Shown in pieces: positions 25,530-35,662 of a stretch of DNA of 64,000 bases. The notes below the pieces were generated by a model that was given only the letters and a program-made list of their open reading frames with translations, was not told the DNA's origin and did not search any database. This DNA is from an uncultured Kordia sp. (GTDB lineage: Bacteria; Bacteroidota; Bacteroidia; Flavobacteriales; Flavobacteriaceae). The position numbers and the translations under genes were made by a program. The DNA is taken from contig NZ_CANMEZ010000015.1 of NCBI RefSeq assembly GCF_947496985.1, positions 1-64,000 of the forward strand, read 5' to 3'. How positions within the stretch are numbered: position 1 is the first letter of the stretch; each line of letters opens with the position of its first letter.

Positions 25530-27758
25530 ATGGAAAATACACCAAAAAAAGGTATTCAGGGATTAATTGAAAATTGGCAAAGTGATTTAATAGCTGCCAT
25601 AAGTGTTGCACTCATTGCTTTACCTCTTTCATTAGGTATTGCTTTAGCAGCTGGCGCGCCTGCAATGTCAGGGATTTTTTCAGCAATTGTAGGTGGTGTA
25701 GTTACTACCCTTTATCGCGGAGGGCACATATCTGTCAACGGACCTGCTAAAGGTGTCATCGGAGTTATACTTTTAGGAATTGTATTAATGGATGATGGCT
25801 CAGGTCAAGCGTTTAATTATGTATTAGCTGCAGTAGTTGTTTCAGGCGCACTTCAAACGTTATTAGGCGTATTAAAATTAGGGCGATTTGCAGATATTTT
25901 CCATAGTTCTGTGATTCAAGGTATTTTAGCTGCCATCGGAATTATCATATTTGCAAAACAGATCCATGTAGCTATGGGAACACATTCTGATAGTCCAAGT
26001 ATTATACAAAACCTTATTGATGCTGTTGTATACTTACCTAAAGCCAATCCTTTTGTGTCCATTATTGCATTATCAGGGTTGCTTTTATTACTTTTTCATT
26101 CTAAAATTAGCAACCGCTTTTTCCATCTTTTACCTGCACCTATGTGGGTTATAGCGCTATCCATTCCTTTTGTTTACATTTTCAATTTCTTTGACGGACA
26201 TACACTCTCATTCTTTGGAAAAGCCTACGAAGTTGGCCCAAGTTTATTACTCGATATTCCAGATACGATTACAGACTCCATAATGCATCCCAATTTTAGT
26301 AAAATAAATACCATAGAATTCTGGACAACCGTATTTTCTATGTTGATTATAACAAGTATTGAATCTTTGGCCATAGCAAAAGCAGTGGACAAAATTGACC
26401 CTTACAGACGAAAGACGGATTTAAATAAAGATTTAACAGGTATTGGATTGAGCACAATGGTAGCTGGTATGATTGGTGGTTTACCAATCATTGCTGTGAT
26501 TATTCGTAGTACAGTCAATATTCATAATGGTGCAAAAACAAAGTGGTCTAACATGTATCAAGGACTTTTGTTACTACTCTTCATTGTTCTTTTGAGTCCT
26601 ATAATGAGACAAGTACCACTATGTGCTTTTGCTATTTTACTTGTTTATACTGGATTTAAATTGGCATCACCAGCTGTCTTTAAACAAGTTTACAAACAAG
26701 GAACTGAACAACTCATATTTTTTGTTGGAACAATGATTTTAACATTATACACTAATTTATTAATTGGTTTACTTGGTGGGTTATTTTTGGCATTGGTTGC
26801 TCATATGTTACTAGCAAGGCTCTCCATTCCTCAATTTTTTAAAATGGTTTATAGGTCTCGTACAAAATTGGTGAAACTACCAGATGGCAGTTTTCATTTA
26901 AAGATTAGAGGAATTGCAAATTTTTTAGGCATCATAAAAGTAGACAAATTAGTAGCTCAGATTCCTTCTGGAGCTGATGTCAATATTGATTTATCAGAAA
27001 CAAGATTGGTAGGAATGACTTATATGGACTATTTGGTAGAATACTTAAAAATACAAAGAAATACCGGTGGTGAAGTCTTTATCACTGGGTTAGAATCGCA
27101 TGTATCTTCATCTACCCACAATAGAGCTTTAAAAATTAGTTTGGCTGGTTCCAATAAATTATCACAACGACAAAAACGATTACGAAATTTAGCCACTGAG
27201 AAAGATTATCAATACGCAAGTCAAGTGGATTGGAATACGATTTATTTAAAGAAGTTTCACTTTTTTGAAATTAGACCTATTGAACGAAAATATAATTGTC
27301 TCAAAGGAAGATTTAAAGATTTGAATATGTCTTGGGAAATTGCAGATGTAACATTCAATGAAGGTCAAGCTTTTACAGCTGAGACGTTTAATACAACGCT
27401 AATGGTCTTAAAATTGAATAAAAAAATTCCTGTTTTCACAATGGAAAAAGAAGGTGTATTAGAAAAAATATTTGATCGAGTAATGGCATTTACAGGCTAT
27501 AAAGACATTGATTTTGATATGTATCCAGATTTTTCTAAAAAATTCCTACTTATGGGGAATAATGAATCAGAAATTCGGGCATTTTTTACAGATGAAATTA
27601 TTCGATTTTTCGAAAATCATCAGATTTATCATTTAGAAAGCAATGGCGAGGCACTCATCATTTTTGATAAAATTAAATTGGCACGGACAGATGAAACCAT
27701 TGCATTTATAGAGTATGGAAAAGAATTGGCAACGCTCTTAGATGCAAAAATAACATGA
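25530..27758 (+). CDS. SulP family anion transporter with STAS domain
   Basis: The 742-residue inner-membrane protein has the SulP core of about 12-14 TM helices (residues about 15-430). It includes LIALPLSLGIALAAGAPAMSG near the start and the conserved block TSIESLAIAKAVD near 280. A STAS domain follows (VNIDLSETRLVGMTYMDYL, about 488-506). The final 190 residues are a soluble extension with no motif I recognise. The substrate may be sulfate or bicarbonate. The 241-base gap before the gene shows no other gene, and a strong terminator follows. Confidence 0.88.
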   Translation: MENTPKKGIQGLIENWQSDLIAAISVALIALPLSLGIALAAGAPAMSGIFSAIVGGVVTTLYRGGHISVNGPAKGVIGVILLGIVLMDDGSGQAFNYVLAAVVVSGALQTLLGVLKLGRFADIFHSSVIQGILAAIGIIIFAKQIHVAMGTHSDSPSIIQNLIDAVVYLPKANPFVSIIALSGLLLLLFHSKISNRFFHLLPAPMWVIALSIPFVYIFNFFDGHTLSFFGKAYEVGPSLLLDIPDTITDSIMHPNFSKINTIEFWTTVFSMLIITSIESLAIAKAVDKIDPYRRKTDLNKDLTGIGLSTMVAGMIGGLPIIAVIIRSTVNIHNGAKTKWSNMYQGLLLLLFIVLLSPIMRQVPLCAFAILLVYTGFKLASPAVFKQVYKQGTEQLIFFVGTMILTLYTNLLIGLLGGLFLALVAHMLLARLSIPQFFKMVYRSRTKLVKLPDGSFHLKIRGIANFLGIIKVDKLVAQIPSGADVNIDLSETRLVGMTYMDYLVEYLKIQRNTGGEVFITGLESHVSSSTHNRALKISLAGSNKLSQRQKRLRNLATEKDYQYASQVDWNTIYLKKFHFFEIRPIERKYNCLKGRFKDLNMSWEIADVTFNEGQAFTAETFNTTLMVLKLNKKIPVFTMEKEGVLEKIFDRVMAFTGYKDIDFDMYPDFSKKFLLMGNNESEIRAFFTDEIIRFFENHQIYHLESNGEALIIFDKIKLARTDETIAFIEYGKELATLLDAKIT

Positions 27759-27795
27759 TATTGAGGGATTAAAATAAGGATTTTAGAAGATAATT

Positions 27796-27829
27796 TTTCA
27801 GAGAGCGAACTTCAGTTCGCTCTCTGAAA
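27796..27829. terminator. Strong bidirectional terminator
   Basis: A 15-bp perfect stem (TTTCAGAGAGCGAAC with its complement) has a TTCA loop. It ends SulP transcription on the plus strand and would also end the decayed minus-strand gene next to it. Confidence 0.85.
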
Positions 27830-28110
27830 TAAGTTTAGAATATCGTACATTGACACAAATCATCATTTCGTGTATCTCTTCTTCGCAAACATTGCTATAA
27901 ACAGCTCCAATATCAATTGGGCTTTCTCCTCTAAGACAATCTAATATTGAAGACGCGACATCAACTGTAATAGCAGTTTCACATACAGGAATAGCTCCAC
28001 CACTAAATGATTTTACTTGGAAACTTGAAAATACATCTCTTCTTCAAGTTTAACAATTTCAAATTTTCCGTTTTCATAATATGTAGTTTTCCAGTAAACA
28101 TATATACCAT
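27798..28110 (-). pseudogene. Decayed small secreted-peptide-like gene
   Basis: No single frame spans this stretch, yet two minus-strand frames read like protein. One gives VYWKTTYYENGKFEIVKLEE and then MYFQVSK before a stop near 28023. The next frame continues KSFSGGAIPVCETAITVDV and runs to a stop at 27798-27800. One insertion or deletion near 28025-28040 would join them. The second part has a GG motif and three cysteines (PVCE, DCLRG, NVCEE), as in the precursors around it. It could also be chance. Nothing else is seen between 27830 and 28241. Confidence 0.35.
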
Positions 28111-28241
28111 TAAGTAAAGATTAAAATTCTTACTTTCGTAAGAAATAACCTTAAATGAAGGTTATAAAGTTGAGCATAAAAACCATATCTTTTCATTTTC
28201 TAAAAAGGTCTTTCAAAAAATATACAATATAACATTCAACA

Positions 28242-28694
28242 ATGAAAAAACTTAGCTACCTCCTACTCCTTATCATATGCTGTAATTGTTCAGACAATAA
28301 AAAAAATGTAAAACGAGTAGAAGTTCCTAAAAACGCAGCATATATATGGCAACATTTTGTTCCTGAATCTGGACAAGCAGAATTTGTTCAAGGGGAATTA
28401 ATAAGAGCTATTTCAAAACTTAGAGATGAAGCACACCGAAATGCAAATGCTAATTTTACTAAAGAATGTCATGGAATTTTAATCAATTATTTGAGAGAGA
28501 AGCTAACCGATGAGAAACTTTTTAGTGAAACTATTATTACACAAACACATAAAGATTTAGACAGATTGAATATTGAAAATCAACCATATACAGATGACGA
28601 CATATTTGATCGCATTGATTATAGAATTGTAGAATGGTATGCACATTATGGAGATGGAGTGAAACATACAAAAAATCCTGAATTACATTGCTAG
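28242..28694 (+). CDS. Small lipoprotein of unknown function
   Basis: The 150-residue protein has a lipoprotein signal (MKKLSYLLLLIICCNCSDN, with Cys after a short hydrophobic stretch). The mature part is mainly helical and charged, including VPESGQAEFVQGELIRAI and a C-terminal WYAHYGDGVKHTKNPELHC. I do not recognise a family. It stands 71 bases before the penicillin acylase gene on the same strand. Confidence 0.65.
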   Translation: MKKLSYLLLLIICCNCSDNKKNVKRVEVPKNAAYIWQHFVPESGQAEFVQGELIRAISKLRDEAHRNANANFTKECHGILINYLREKLTDEKLFSETIITQTHKDLDRLNIENQPYTDDDIFDRIDYRIVEWYAHYGDGVKHTKNPELHC

Positions 28695-28764
28695 ACAAGC
28701 TTCTTTACCTTTAAAAAATATAACTCTAAACAATTTTTTGTAGTTTTAAGCAAAACTCCAACTT

Positions 28765-31146
28765 GTGAAAAAAGCCGCGAAAATTATTGGAATCCTATTA
28801 CTGATTATTAGTATTGTAGGATTCTTTTTTTACAGAACACTATTACCAACTTATGATGGAACACTCGATATTGATCATCTACAAAAAGAAGTCAATATTC
28901 ATTACGATACCTACGGAATTCCTCATATTTATGCACAAAACGAAACAGATGCTTTTACTGCTTTAGGGTATGCACATGCGCAAGATCGTTTGTGGCAAAT
29001 GGAATTGATTCGTAGAATTGCACCCGGAAGATTGTCAGAATTATTTGGGGAAAAACTTCTTGAAACCGATCGTTTTTTTGCTGCTTTAGGTATTGATAAA
29101 GCTTCCGAACTGACTGTACAAAATTTGGATAAAAACACACAAAGTTACAAGCTCGCACAAGCATATCTCAATGGGATTAATGAATTTGTTGAAAATGGCG
29201 CAACTCCTGTCGAATTTTACCTTACGGGAATTGACAAAACTACATTTACCCTCAAAGATATACACAATGTGTTTGGTTATATGGCATTTAGCTTTGCAAT
29301 GGCGCACAAAACTGATCCATTATTAACTGAAATTCAACAAAAGTTAGGCAATGAATATTTAGCAGATTTAGGATTACACGTTAACCCAAAAACAACTTTA
29401 TTACACAATTATCCTGCAAAAGAAAAAGATACAATTCAAATAGAAAGCACACTCGTTTCTTCGGTTCATAGAGCCTTAGAACCCTTACCAGTTCCACAAT
29501 TTATTGGAAGTAATAGTTGGGTAATTGCACCGAAAAAAACTGCCACAGGAAAAGTATTATTTGCCAACGATCCGCATATCGGATTTTCGCAACCTTCTGT
29601 TTGGTATGAAGCGCATATACACACGCCAACCTATGAAATTTACGGGTATTATTTAGCGGGAACTCCATTTCCAATGTTAGGCCACAACAGAAATATTGCC
29701 TACGGAATGACGATGTTTGAAAATGATGATATCGATTTTTATTGGGAAGAAAATAATCCGAAAGATGCAAACTCATACAAAACACCAACTGGTTGGAAAA
29801 ACTATAAAACGCATACAAAAACCATCCATATAAAAGATGCTGAAGACATTACACAAACGTATAAAACATCGCATCATGGACCTATTTTAAATGGTATTGC
29901 TGACGGAATTAACTTTGAAAAACCTGTTGCAATGTCTTGGGTGTATTTACAACATGAAAATCAATTATTGGAAGCGTGCTATTTGATGTCTCATGCAAAC
30001 AGTCAAGCTGAATTTGAAAAAAGTTTGCCTAAAATTCATGCTCCAGGATTAAACTTAATGTATGGTGATGCACAAGATAATATTGGTTGGTACGCTGTTG
30101 GAAAGCTTTTTGAACGTCCAGCACATGTAAACTCAAAACTATTTCTTGATGGCGCTTCTGGTAATGATGAACCAATTCGTTTTATGAGGTTTGATGAAAA
30201 TCCAAGTGCCACAAACCCTCCATGGAATTATGTATACTCTGCAAATAATCAACCTGATAGCATTGCAGGAAGCCTGTATCCAGGATACTATCTTCCTGAA
30301 AACAGAGCTGAACGTATCAAAGAATTAATTGAAGAAAAAAACAATTGGACCAAGCAAGATATGATGAATATGACGCTTGACGTAAAATCGAATATACATT
30401 TGAAAGCAATCAGAGAACTTTTGAATGTGATTGGTAAAAATGAATTTTCGGAACTTGAAAAAGAAGTGATCAATATTTTACATATTTGGAATGGTGAAAA
30501 TAAAACTACAGATATTGCACCAACTATTTATCACCGATTCATCAATCAATATTTAAAAAACACACTTTCAGACGAATTGAATAAAGAAGCCTATGCACAA
30601 TTACTAAAAACGCATATTTTAAAACGATTTGAAGCACCACTACTCTATCAGGAATCTATTTGGTATGATGATGTAAACACAACTTCGGTAAAAGAAACGA
30701 GAAGCGATATTTTACTAAAATCTTTCAAAGAAGCTGTTGCTTTACTTGAAGTTCAGTTTGGAAACAATACCAATACCTGGACTTGGAATAAAGTACATAC
30801 GGTTGAACATCCACATCCAATGGGACAAGTAGAAACCTTACGTCCATATTTTAATGTTGGACCATTTGAAGTTCCCGGAACACGCGAAGTAATTAACAAT
30901 TTAGGCTATCATTATGAAGATACTGGCGAATACAATGTGTATTTTGGACCTTCTACACGACGTGTTATAGACTTTTCAGATATTGAAAATAGCATGAGTA
31001 TTTTACCAACAGGACAATCCGGAAACTTGTTTAGTTCTCATTATCAAGATCAAGCAAAGATGTATGCGCAAGGAAGGTTTAGGAAAATGATGTTAAATAC
31101 AGAAGAAATCAAACAGACCTCAAAAAACATCTTAACATTAAAATAA
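28765..31146 (+). CDS. Penicillin acylase family Ntn-hydrolase
   Basis: These periplasmic enzymes cleave amide bonds such as those of acyl-homoserine lactones or beta-lactam side chains, and are matured by self-cutting. The gene starts with GTG. The 793-residue precursor has a signal anchor (about 7-27), an alpha-chain part, and the self-cleavage site at Gly248/Ser249 in GSNSWVIAP, with Ser249 as N-terminal nucleophile. The motif FANDPHIGF follows as usual. Length and domain order are complete. The substrate cannot be told; the neighbouring genes do not form a known pathway. Confidence 0.88.
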   Translation: MKKAAKIIGILLLIISIVGFFFYRTLLPTYDGTLDIDHLQKEVNIHYDTYGIPHIYAQNETDAFTALGYAHAQDRLWQMELIRRIAPGRLSELFGEKLLETDRFFAALGIDKASELTVQNLDKNTQSYKLAQAYLNGINEFVENGATPVEFYLTGIDKTTFTLKDIHNVFGYMAFSFAMAHKTDPLLTEIQQKLGNEYLADLGLHVNPKTTLLHNYPAKEKDTIQIESTLVSSVHRALEPLPVPQFIGSNSWVIAPKKTATGKVLFANDPHIGFSQPSVWYEAHIHTPTYEIYGYYLAGTPFPMLGHNRNIAYGMTMFENDDIDFYWEENNPKDANSYKTPTGWKNYKTHTKTIHIKDAEDITQTYKTSHHGPILNGIADGINFEKPVAMSWVYLQHENQLLEACYLMSHANSQAEFEKSLPKIHAPGLNLMYGDAQDNIGWYAVGKLFERPAHVNSKLFLDGASGNDEPIRFMRFDENPSATNPPWNYVYSANNQPDSIAGSLYPGYYLPENRAERIKELIEEKNNWTKQDMMNMTLDVKSNIHLKAIRELLNVIGKNEFSELEKEVINILHIWNGENKTTDIAPTIYHRFINQYLKNTLSDELNKEAYAQLLKTHILKRFEAPLLYQESIWYDDVNTTSVKETRSDILLKSFKEAVALLEVQFGNNTNTWTWNKVHTVEHPHPMGQVETLRPYFNVGPFEVPGTREVINNLGYHYEDTGEYNVYFGPSTRRVIDFSDIENSMSILPTGQSGNLFSSHYQDQAKMYAQGRFRKMMLNTEEIKQTSKNILTLK

Positions 31147-31195
31147 AAAATAGTAATTTACAATCGTTTTTAACATAAATTCTAAAACGTCAGTA

Positions 31196-31720
31196 ATGAA
31201 GAAAACACTATTGATTTTAAGTATTTTACTCTTTTTATCTTGTGGTAGTTATTACAAAATGGCTAACTTTTACAATGCACATAAGAACGATGATAAGGTA
31301 ACTGCTGTGCAAGTTCCGCGTTTTATGTTTGCTGTACTAAAAGGGCTTTCTCCAGAAATGAATTCCGTTTTAGGAAATGTAAACGACCTCCGTTTTATAC
31401 AGTTGCAACCGCAAGATCAACCTGAAGAACGAACTATTCAAGCAGAAATAAATCAATTAACAAATGAACGTTTTACAGATATTTTCAGAAAAAATGATGA
31501 ATTCAAACGTACATTAATTTCTGTTAGAGAAGTTGGGACTTCCATCAGAGAAGTCATTGTTCATAAGACTTCTGGCGGAAAACATACTGTTTTATATTTA
31601 AATGGAAATTTCAATCCTGCTACCATAAGAGACTACGCAGAAACTGGTAAATTTGATAACTTAACACAATCGCTTACACAACAATATTTATGGAATACAA
31701 CTGCTCCGAAATCATTTTAG
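31196..31720 (+). CDS. DUF4252-like lipoprotein
   Basis: The 174-residue protein has a lipoprotein signal (LLILSILLFLSCGSYY). A domain starting MANFYNAHKNDDKVTAVQVPRFMF resembles the DUF4252 family of Bacteroidota in its first part, and a conserved-looking VYLNG-type strand near 145-150 reads VLYLNGNF. Function is unknown. The last 31 bases overlap the start of the aldehyde dehydrogenase frame, so the two are probably translated in succession. Confidence 0.65.
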   Translation: MKKTLLILSILLFLSCGSYYKMANFYNAHKNDDKVTAVQVPRFMFAVLKGLSPEMNSVLGNVNDLRFIQLQPQDQPEERTIQAEINQLTNERFTDIFRKNDEFKRTLISVREVGTSIREVIVHKTSGGKHTVLYLNGNFNPATIRDYAETGKFDNLTQSLTQQYLWNTTAPKSF

Positions 31721-33069
31721 CACAAAAAAACTTTTTTGCTTCAGGACGCACTAAAAATGTTCATTACAGAAAAACAGTTTTAAAAAAGTTACTCAAAGAG
31801 GTTCGCAAACGTGAAAACGATATTTGTGACGCGTTGTATGCAGATTTCAAAAAACCAAAATTTGAATCTGTAATGACTGAAACTGGCATTGTGATTTCTG
31901 AGTTACAATTAACGATTCGTAAATTAAAATCGTGGACAAAACCGAAACGCGTATTTCCATCAGTATTAAATTTTCCTTCAAAGGACAGAGTTTACTCTGA
32001 ACCATACGGAACTACCTTAGTAATTGCACCTTGGAATTACCCATATCAATTATCATTAGCACCGTTAATTGGAGCTGTCGCAGCAGGAAATACAGTTGTT
32101 ATAAAACCTTCCGAATTAACACCTAATACATCCAAAATTATAGCAGAAATTGTTTCAGAGGTATTTGAAAAAGACCATGTAACCGTTGTACAAGGCGGAA
32201 TTTCTGTTTCTCAAAAACTATTAGCAGAACGCTGGGATTATATTTTCTTTACAGGAAGTGTCAATGTTGGAAAAATTATTGCAAAAGCTGCTGCGCCACA
32301 TTTAACACCAGTGACCTTAGAACTTGGCGGAAAAAACCCTTGCATTGTTGATATTCATACAGATTTTGAATTGGCTGCAAAACGGATTGTTTGGGGAAAA
32401 TTCTTGAATGCAGGACAAACCTGTATTGCTCCCGATTATCTAATTGTACAAGCACAAGCAAAATTTGATTTTACAAAGGCTTTAATTGACGAAATAAAAG
32501 CTGCTTATGGTGAAAACCCACAAGAATCACCTGATTATACACGTATTGTAAACGAAAAAAACTTTAATCGTTTAACTTCCATGATTAAAGAGGATGAAGT
32601 ATTATTTGGCGGAGTTACCGATAAAGACGATTTGTACATTGCACCAACAATATTAGATGAACCTGCACTAGATAGCGAAGCGATGAGAGACGAAATTTTT
32701 GGTCCTATCCTACCAATTCAAGTATATTCATCATTAGAAGATATTAGTAACATTATAGCAAATTATGAAAAGCCATTGGCTTTATATGTATTTTCAAAAG
32801 ACGCAAAATTTGCAAACCGAATGATTACACGTCATTCTTTTGGTGGTGGTGCTATTAATGACACCGTAATGCATTTCGGAAACCACAGACTTCCGTTTGG
32901 TGGTGTTGGTGAAAGTGGTATGGGTGCGTATCATGGAAAGCTTAGCTTTGACACATTTTCACATAAAAAATCTGTTATCAAAAAAGCAAATTGGCTCGAT
33001 ATTCCTATTCGATATGCTCCATATAATGGAAAAATGAAACTTTTAAAGTTTTTTCTAAAGTATTTTTAG
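31690..33069 (+). CDS. Aldehyde dehydrogenase family protein
   Basis: This NAD(P)-dependent enzyme of 459 residues oxidises aldehydes to acids. It has the shorter class-3/YwdH-like form ending in a hydrophobic C-terminus (YNGKMKLLKFFLKYF), which suggests a membrane-associated fatty-aldehyde type. Catalytic residues are Glu211 (LELGGKN) and Cys245 (NAGQTC). The Rossmann segment FFTGSVNVGKII and the end LPFGGVGESGMGAYHGK are intact. The start overlaps the preceding lipoprotein gene; a later start cannot be excluded. Confidence 0.9.
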   Translation: MEYNCSEIILAQKNFFASGRTKNVHYRKTVLKKLLKEVRKRENDICDALYADFKKPKFESVMTETGIVISELQLTIRKLKSWTKPKRVFPSVLNFPSKDRVYSEPYGTTLVIAPWNYPYQLSLAPLIGAVAAGNTVVIKPSELTPNTSKIIAEIVSEVFEKDHVTVVQGGISVSQKLLAERWDYIFFTGSVNVGKIIAKAAAPHLTPVTLELGGKNPCIVDIHTDFELAAKRIVWGKFLNAGQTCIAPDYLIVQAQAKFDFTKALIDEIKAAYGENPQESPDYTRIVNEKNFNRLTSMIKEDEVLFGGVTDKDDLYIAPTILDEPALDSEAMRDEIFGPILPIQVYSSLEDISNIIANYEKPLALYVFSKDAKFANRMITRHSFGGGAINDTVMHFGNHRLPFGGVGESGMGAYHGKLSFDTFSHKKSVIKKANWLDIPIRYAPYNGKMKLLKFFLKYF

Positions 33070-33099
33070 TAATTTTTCATCAAAATTTAACTGCATATA

Positions 33100-33136
33100 C
33101 TACACAATTTCTATTTCTGTGTAGAAAGATTTTTCG
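33100..33136 (+). terminator. Terminator after the aldehyde dehydrogenase
   Basis: CTACACA (33100-33106) and TGTGTAG (33118-33124) form the stem. A T-rich tail follows (ATTTTT near 33129-33134). It ends 22 bases before the next start. Confidence 0.55.
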
Positions 33137-33157
33137 TATAATTAAACTAAAAATTCA

Positions 33158-34963
33158 TTGAAGAATACATTATCATTTACCATCTGTATACTATTTACTA
33201 TTTATAGCTATAGCTTTGTTCAATCTCAAAAAAAACAAGATACTACTGATATAAAATCATTTACAGATACTGAGTTGATTAAATGTATAGAAGAATATTT
33301 ACGTTCTGACCAAGAAGATGTAACTAATCTTTATATCAATACATTATACGAAAGAGCCTTAAAACAATTAAATAGCTTAAACATTGTAAAAAGTTATTTT
33401 TACTACGCTTACGCAGAAGATGTAAAAGGAAAATACAAAGATGCGTCCGAATACATATACAAAGCGCTAGGTACTGGTATTGAGTTAAACGAAAAAGACA
33501 GTGAATTTCTATTCAGAGTATATTCACTACGTGGAAAAATACGTGAACAGGAAACAGAAGATTCACTAGCACATAAAGATTTTAAGACTTCTCTTGATAT
33601 TTCAATCAAATATAATAATGATGTTGGAGAAGCAAATGCAATTGCAAATCTTGGTAAACTTAGACGCAAAGCTAAAGAATATCTTCAAGCATTGGCACAT
33701 TACAAAACTGCTTATGAAATTGCTATAAAAACGGATAATGAAACGACTATAAAAACGGATGATTTTTACGAAATTTCTAGAATCAATATCATTATGGGAG
33801 TTGGTGGTTCGTATTTAAAACTAAAACAACCCGATTCTGCTCTTAAGTACATAGAAAAAGGAATTAAGCGTAGTCGTAACTATGGTGATATTGAAGGAGT
33901 AAGTTATTTTTACAATGATTACGGAATTGCGTATGAACTAAAAAAAGAGTATAAAAAAGCATTAGAATATTTTGAGAAAGCAGAAAAAATAATTCTAGAG
34001 TTTAAAAATAAGGTACGCACTATTGAAGTCTATTATCATATTGCAAAATGCCATCACAAATTAGATGATTATGAAAAATCAAACGCTTTTATAAAAAAAG
34101 CAATTGCCATCATTAATGAAAAAAATGAAAACGATCCTAAAAGCAAGAAATTTATACCAAATGATTATAAACGTTTATTAACGTTATTAATTAAAAATCA
34201 TGGAAAACTTGGTAATACTGAACAATTAGACAGTTACATCAACACACAACTTATTGAAATTGATGAGCATACAGAAAAAAGAGATCAATATATACGAAAC
34301 GAACTTTTTGGTTTCCTAAAAGAAAAGAGTGATCTTGAAACTTTAAAACAAATTGTCATAGAAAGACAAGAAAATAATTACAAATTAAATACCATTCTTC
34401 GTTATTCTTTATTGATTTTATCTATACTCATAATTGTAGGTTCTATTGTCATCTATAGAAATCAACAAAAGAAGAAAGCTCGTTTTAGAGAGTTGAATAT
34501 TAAAATTGCAGCATTAAAATACGAGCAACGAATCACTATTGAAGAAAAAACGAAATCTAAAAAGACAACAATAACTTCTCAACCTAAAAAAGAAGTTATG
34601 ATTACTGATAAAAAAGTAACTGCAATTTTAGAATCCTTAAAAAAGTTTGAACAACAAGAACATTATCTAGACACTAATTGTAATTTACGATTTGTAGCCA
34701 AAAAAGTAAAAACGAATGCTACTTATCTTTCCAAAATCATTAATACAGACAAAGGAATAAGCTTCAATGAATACATTACTGACTTACGAATGCAGTATAC
34801 ATTAAAGCGTTTACAAACTGATCCTTTATTTAGAGCATACTCTGTAAAATCTATTGCACAAGAAGTAGGTTATAAAAGTGCTGATTCCTTCACGAAGCAC
34901 TTTAAAAACTACACACAGCTCTATCCTTCCTACTACATTAAGAACCTGAAAAAAAATAATTAA
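33158..34963 (+). CDS. Membrane-anchored TPR-AraC family transcriptional regulator
   Basis: The gene starts at TTG and encodes 601 residues: a signal peptide (ICILFTIYSYSFVQS), TPR-like repeats over about 40-390 (ALEYFEKAEKIILEF is a clear repeat), one TM helix at about 410-430 (SLLILSILIIVGSIVIY), a basic coiled linker and an AraC-type DNA-binding domain in the last 105 residues (VKSIAQEVGYKSADSFTKHF). It is the second of three such regulators in the window. It ends 120 bases before the array of six precursor genes, in the same direction. Confidence 0.85.
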   Translation: MKNTLSFTICILFTIYSYSFVQSQKKQDTTDIKSFTDTELIKCIEEYLRSDQEDVTNLYINTLYERALKQLNSLNIVKSYFYYAYAEDVKGKYKDASEYIYKALGTGIELNEKDSEFLFRVYSLRGKIREQETEDSLAHKDFKTSLDISIKYNNDVGEANAIANLGKLRRKAKEYLQALAHYKTAYEIAIKTDNETTIKTDDFYEISRINIIMGVGGSYLKLKQPDSALKYIEKGIKRSRNYGDIEGVSYFYNDYGIAYELKKEYKKALEYFEKAEKIILEFKNKVRTIEVYYHIAKCHHKLDDYEKSNAFIKKAIAIINEKNENDPKSKKFIPNDYKRLLTLLIKNHGKLGNTEQLDSYINTQLIEIDEHTEKRDQYIRNELFGFLKEKSDLETLKQIVIERQENNYKLNTILRYSLLILSILIIVGSIVIYRNQQKKKARFRELNIKIAALKYEQRITIEEKTKSKKTTITSQPKKEVMITDKKVTAILESLKKFEQQEHYLDTNCNLRFVAKKVKTNATYLSKIINTDKGISFNEYITDLRMQYTLKRLQTDPLFRAYSVKSIAQEVGYKSADSFTKHFKNYTQLYPSYYIKNLKKNN

Positions 34964-34999
34964 ATACAACCCTATTTTGTTTAGTTTAGGGTGCGTAAA

Positions 35000-35031
35000 T
35001 TGTAAAATTTGCGTTGATATTTCTATGTTTG
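35000..35031 (+). promoter_or_regulatory. Probable promoter of the precursor array
   Basis: TATGTTTG at 35024-35031 is an exact TAnnTTTG match with a TTG at 35000-35002, 21 bases upstream. The first precursor ATG is 53 bases downstream. A GGGT/ACCC hairpin at 34969-34992 may end the regulator transcript before it. Confidence 0.5.
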
Positions 35032-35083
35032 ACGCAGTAATAATTCACAAATTTTATTATTAAATCATTAAAAATAAACTATT

Positions 35084-35236
35084 ATGAAAAAAAGTAAACA
35101 AAACAAGAATCTTCAATTACAGAAAGTAAGTATCGCTAAAATTACTATTGAAAATTTAGCAAAAATTAAAGGTGGAACACGCTCTACAGCATTAGGTGCT
35201 ACAAATGAAGCTGAGCATACTTGTGTACTATTTTAA
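35084..35236 (+). CDS. Array precursor 1, short lanthipeptide-type
   Basis: The 50-residue peptide reads MKKSKQNKNLQLQKVSIAKI, then a linker to KIKGG and the 19-residue core TRSTALGATNEAEHTCVLF. The core has a single cysteine and several Thr/Ser, so at most one thioether ring. The segment KGGTRSTA is repeated in the next gene, showing recent duplication. Confidence 0.7.
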   Translation: MKKSKQNKNLQLQKVSIAKITIENLAKIKGGTRSTALGATNEAEHTCVLF

Positions 35237-35330
35237 ATCCTCTATCAACCAATTAATTCCCTGCATACATGACAAGAATAATTCATTATCATGTAGCATT
35301 TTCATTATTAATTTCTAAAACTAAACAAGT

Positions 35331-35525
35331 ATGAAGAAAAGTATCAGAAAAAGTGTATTGACATTAAAAAAAGTAAATATTGCTAATATAAATACGAAGC
35401 ATTTATTCGAAATAAAAGGTGGAACGCGTTCCACTGCAGAACACGGAATGTCGGATCACACAGTAAACTGTACTGATCCTTGTGACAACTTAGCATCTGA
35501 AAATTCGTGTGTCTGCCACTTTTAG
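35331..35525 (+). CDS. Array precursor 2, lanthipeptide-type
   Basis: The 64-residue peptide has leader MKKSIRKSVLTLKKVNIANI, cleavage motif EIKGG and a 33-residue core that begins TRSTAEHGMSD, like array precursor 1. It is longer and has four cysteines (NCTDPCDN, NSCVCHF). It is read as a diverged duplicate of the gene before it. The 94-base spacer has an inverted repeat (TACATGA/TCATGTA, about 35267-35297). Confidence 0.72.
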   Translation: MKKSIRKSVLTLKKVNIANINTKHLFEIKGGTRSTAEHGMSDHTVNCTDPCDNLASENSCVCHF

Positions 35526-35580
35526 TCCTAATTCGTTTAATATAGGTTTGCATTGTTTTTTTTCTGGATAAATACTTCTT

Positions 35581-35649
35581 AATATTATTCTCAGATCGAT
35601 CAAGTACTGGGAAAGTCTACCCCTAAAAGTAGGCGTTACATTAACATTT
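35581..35649 (+). promoter_or_regulatory. Conserved 5' leader, copy 1
   Basis: This block is nearly identical to 36041-36110. Shared parts are TCTCAGATCGAT, AGTACTGGGAAAG and AGTAGGCGTTACATTAACAT. A possible stem pairs TACTGGG with CCC and AGTA further down. It lies just before the ATG at 35663. An upstream TAGGTTTG (35543-35550) is a possible -7 element, which would place this block in the mRNA leader. Confidence 0.6.
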
Positions 35650-35662
35650 AAAATTTCTATTT

